Shown in pieces: positions 61,054-64,000 of a stretch of 64,000 nt of DNA. A program made the translations under genes and the position numbers. The stretch spans positions 9,856,801 to 9,920,800 of the forward strand of contig JARWKL010000015.1 in NCBI GenBank assembly GCA_029961685.1. Reading direction: 5' to 3'. Positions within the stretch are counted from its first letter, which is position 1, and the number at the start of each line of letters is the position of its first letter. Under the pieces are notes generated by a model. The model had not been told where the DNA came from. It made no database searches and saw only the letters and a program-made list of their open reading frames with translations. This DNA is from Aristolochia californica (taxonomy: Eukaryota > Streptophyta > Magnoliopsida > Piperales > Aristolochiaceae).

Positions 61054-64000
61054 GGGGGTTGCGTTTTAAAATGAGTGTTGACTCCAAAACCATAAGTCAT
61101 TTATAAAAAAACTTATAGCGGTTACATATCATTAATAAGTCAAAACATTTACGATGATCTATGATTTTTAGGTCCACTTTTTGTAAATAGGCAAAAAGTG
61201 GTTTGTTTGGCTCCGGTAAATATCCCATCGCACGTCAACCTGAGAATTTAATTTTTTCTACTTCTTGAAATTATTGGATCAATAGGCCATTTGCATCTTC
61301 AACATTTTTAAGGCATCTCTATCCATATTTAAAACATGTTATCAATTAGAAATCTCTTTCTTATAAAATTCCACCAAGCTATTAGGGGTTTTACTAGTGG
61401 AATTTCCCAAACATGGATAACAAAAATTTGATGTTCATTTTTGGTGCGTGAAATAATTTTCTTTACTTACATTTATTATAGTTTTCAATTTTTTCCATGC
61501 ATAAACTTCAAAATTTTCACTTTTGTTATGATCTATTTGCCTTGTCTTTTTGTTTACGAGAAAAATGGGAGAGTGAAAACGTGTGGTTGGATTTTAAAAA
61601 AAATGAACATCCAAAATGGAAAAGCACAAATTTTGAGAGAGATAATCCCAAAAAGTATATGTGATTTTTTAGGTTTGTAAACTCTTTTAGTTTTTTACAT
61701 ATTAGGTTTTACAATCAACGGAAAAGGGGGGGAGAGGCATTTTTAACTGAGTGTTGACTCCCAATCCATAAGTCCTTTCTAATAAAAATTTTAGGTGTTA
61801 CACATCTTTAATCGATCAAAGCATTTATGATGATCTATAATTGTTAGGTCGGCTTTTTGTAAATAGGAAAAAATTCTGTTGTTTGGCTCTCGTAAATATC
61901 CCACCGCACGTTAACTTGAGAATTTAATTTTTTCTACTCATTGAAATTATTCGATCATTAGGTCATTTGCATCTTCAAGATGTTTAAGGCATGCATATCA
62001 ATATTTTAAACGTGTTATCAATTAGAAATCTCTTTCTTATAAAATTCCACCAAGCTATTAACGGTTGTACTAGTGGAATTTCCCAAACATGGATAATAAT
62101 ACTTTGGTGTTTATTTTTAGTGCATGAAATAATTTTATTCACTTACATTTATTATAGTTTTCAATTTTTTGCATAAAGAAACTCTTCATATTTCATTTTG
62201 TTGTAATCTATTTGCCTTTTATTTTTGTTTACGAGAAAAATGAGAGAGTGAATGCTGAGAGAGATAATCCCAAAAAGTATATGTGATTTTAAGGATTGTA
62301 AAATATTTTAGTTTTTTATATATTAGGTTTTACAATCATTGGAAAAGGGGGGAGAGGCATTTTTAACTGAGTGTTGACTCCCAAACCATAAGTCATTTCT
62401 AATAAAACTTGTAGGTGTTACACGTCATTAATCGATCAAAACATTTATGATGATCTATGATTGTTAGGTCGGGTTTTTGTTAATAGGGAAAAAGTTGGTT
62501 GTTGAGCTCTTGTAAATATCCCACCACATGTTAACTTGAGAATTTAATTTTTTCTACTCCTTGAAATTATTGGTTCATTAGGTCATTTTCATCTTCAAGA
62601 TGTTTACGACATGCATATCAATATTTTAAACATGTTATCAATCAGAAATCTCTTAATTATAAAATTCCACCAAGCTATTAGGGTTTGTACGAGTGGAATT
62701 CCCCAAACATGGATAACAAAACTTTGGTTTCCATTTTTAGTGCGTGAGATAATTTTCTTTACTTACATTTGTTATAGTTTCCAATTTTTTTCAAACATTA
62801 ACTCTAAAATTTTCATTTTGGAATATTCTATTTACCTTATCTTTTTGTTTTCGAGAAAAATGAGTGAGTAAAAACTCAAGTTTGGATTTTAAAAAAAATT
62901 GAACATCCAAAATGGCAATGCACAACTGCTGAGAGAGATAATTCCAAAAAGTATATGTGATTTCTATGGACTGTAAACTCATCTAATTTTTTATATTTAG
63001 TGGAATTTCCCAAACATGGATAACTAAACTTATGTCTTCGTTTTTAGTGCATGAAATAATTTTCTTCACATACCTTTATTATAGTTTTAATTTTTTTATA
63101 CTAAACAACTAAAATTTTCATTTGATCTATTTGCCTTATCTTTTTGTTCACGAGAAAAATGGGAGAATGATAACTCATGTTTGGATTTGAAAAATAATTG
63201 AACATAGAAAATAGAAATGCACAAATTCTGAGAGAGATAATTCCAACAAGTATCTATGATTTTTAAGGATTGTAAACTCTTTTCATTTTTAATATATTAG
63301 GTTTTGCAAACAATGGAAAAGGGGGGGCGAGGCATTTTTTACTGAGTGTCGACACCCAAACCATATGTGATTTCTAACAAAAATTATGGCCGTTACCCAT
63401 CATTAATCGATCAAAGCATTTACGATGATCTATGATTATTAGGTCTGCTATTTGTAAATAGGCAAAAAGTGGGTTGTTTGGCTCTTGTAAATATCCCACC
63501 ACACGTTAACCTGAAAATTTAATTTTTTCTTCTAGAAATTTTTGGTTCATGTGGTCATTTTCATCTTCAACATGTTTCAGACATGCATCTCCACATTTAA
63601 AACATGTTAGGATCAATTAGAAATCTCTTTCTTATAAAATTCCACCAAGCTAATAGGTGTTGTACTTGTGGAATTTCCCAAACATACATAACAAAACTTT
63701 GGTGTTCATTTTTAGTGAGTGAAATAATTTTATTCACTAACATTAATTATATTTTTCAATTTTTTGCATATATAAACTCTAAAATTTTCATTTTGTTGTG
63801 ATTTATTTGCCTCATCTTTTTGTTGACAAGAAAAATGGGTGAGTGAAAACTCAAGTTTTGTTTTGAAAAAAAATTGAACATCCAAAATTGAAATGCACAA
63901 ATGCTGAGAAAGATAATCCCAAAAAGTATCTGTGATTTTTAAGGATTTTAAACTCTTTTGTTTTTTTATATATAAGGTTTTGCAATCATCGGAAAAGGGG

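Larger units (their letters stand above)
51082..64000 (-). repeat. Satellite array, G-run orientation (block 6)
   Basis: About 19 monomers. G-run anchors lie near 51,617, 52,156, 52,482, 53,159, 53,829, 54,511, 55,208, 55,888, 56,570, 57,244, 57,929, 58,598, 59,025, 59,741, 60,338, 61,020, 61,726, 62,347, 63,319 and 63,996. Short or compound spacings mark deletions near 52,076, 52,480, 58,965, 59,752 (CATTT at the junction) and 62,998. Monomers at 54,117, 56,173, 61,341, 62,017 and 62,635 share a 5-bp loss ('ttatcaatta' in place of 'ttaggatcaatta'). The array continues beyond the window edge. Confidence 0.95.

Overview
This window looks like plant nuclear heterochromatin, probably from a flowering plant. 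It is a long satellite DNA array interrupted by LTR retrotransposons. I see no host protein-coding gene, rRNA, tRNA, operon or CRISPR array. The plant assignment rests on the retrotransposons: an Athila-like Ty3/gypsy element with a tRNA-Asp primer-binding site, and shorter elements with initiator-Met-type primer-binding sites. The species cannot be told from the sequence.

The satellite has a modal monomer of about 680 bp. It is AT-rich except for one short C/G homopolymer at a fixed phase. From 1 to about 10,280 the monomers run in one orientation (C-run on the + strand). A breakpoint at about 10,280-10,325 flips the array, and from there to 64,000 every monomer runs the other way (G-run on the + strand). 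Roughly 75 whole or partial monomers are present. Several blocks show higher-order structure: a block repeated about 7.43 kb away in the first array, a two-monomer alternation from about 35 to 44.7 kb, a shared deletion junction at 45.0 and 45.96 kb, and a near-identical monomer pair at 57.5-58.9 kb.

The insertions, in order, are as follows. 5,214-5,614 is a diverged solo-LTR-like copy. 10,688-13,334 is a complete non-autonomous Ty1/copia-like element with two LTRs and no coding region. 24,736-31,089 is an Athila-like element that keeps both LTRs, the PBS and PPT but only a broken integrase; it inserted in the satellite G-run. 40,296-42,673 is a small non-autonomous element with an unusual LTR-LTR-internal-LTR layout and a perfect 5-bp target duplication. 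50,869-51,081 is the 3' half of a copia-like LTR that appears to be a rearranged copy of the 13,335 junction.

Nothing here works as a gene pathway. The story is satellite amplification, inversion, homopolymer expansion and retrotransposon nesting. The short open reading frames that recur on both strands follow from repeating one monomer and are not supported as genes. All coordinates and identities were read by eye; junctions are good to a few bases, and array block limits to tens of bases.
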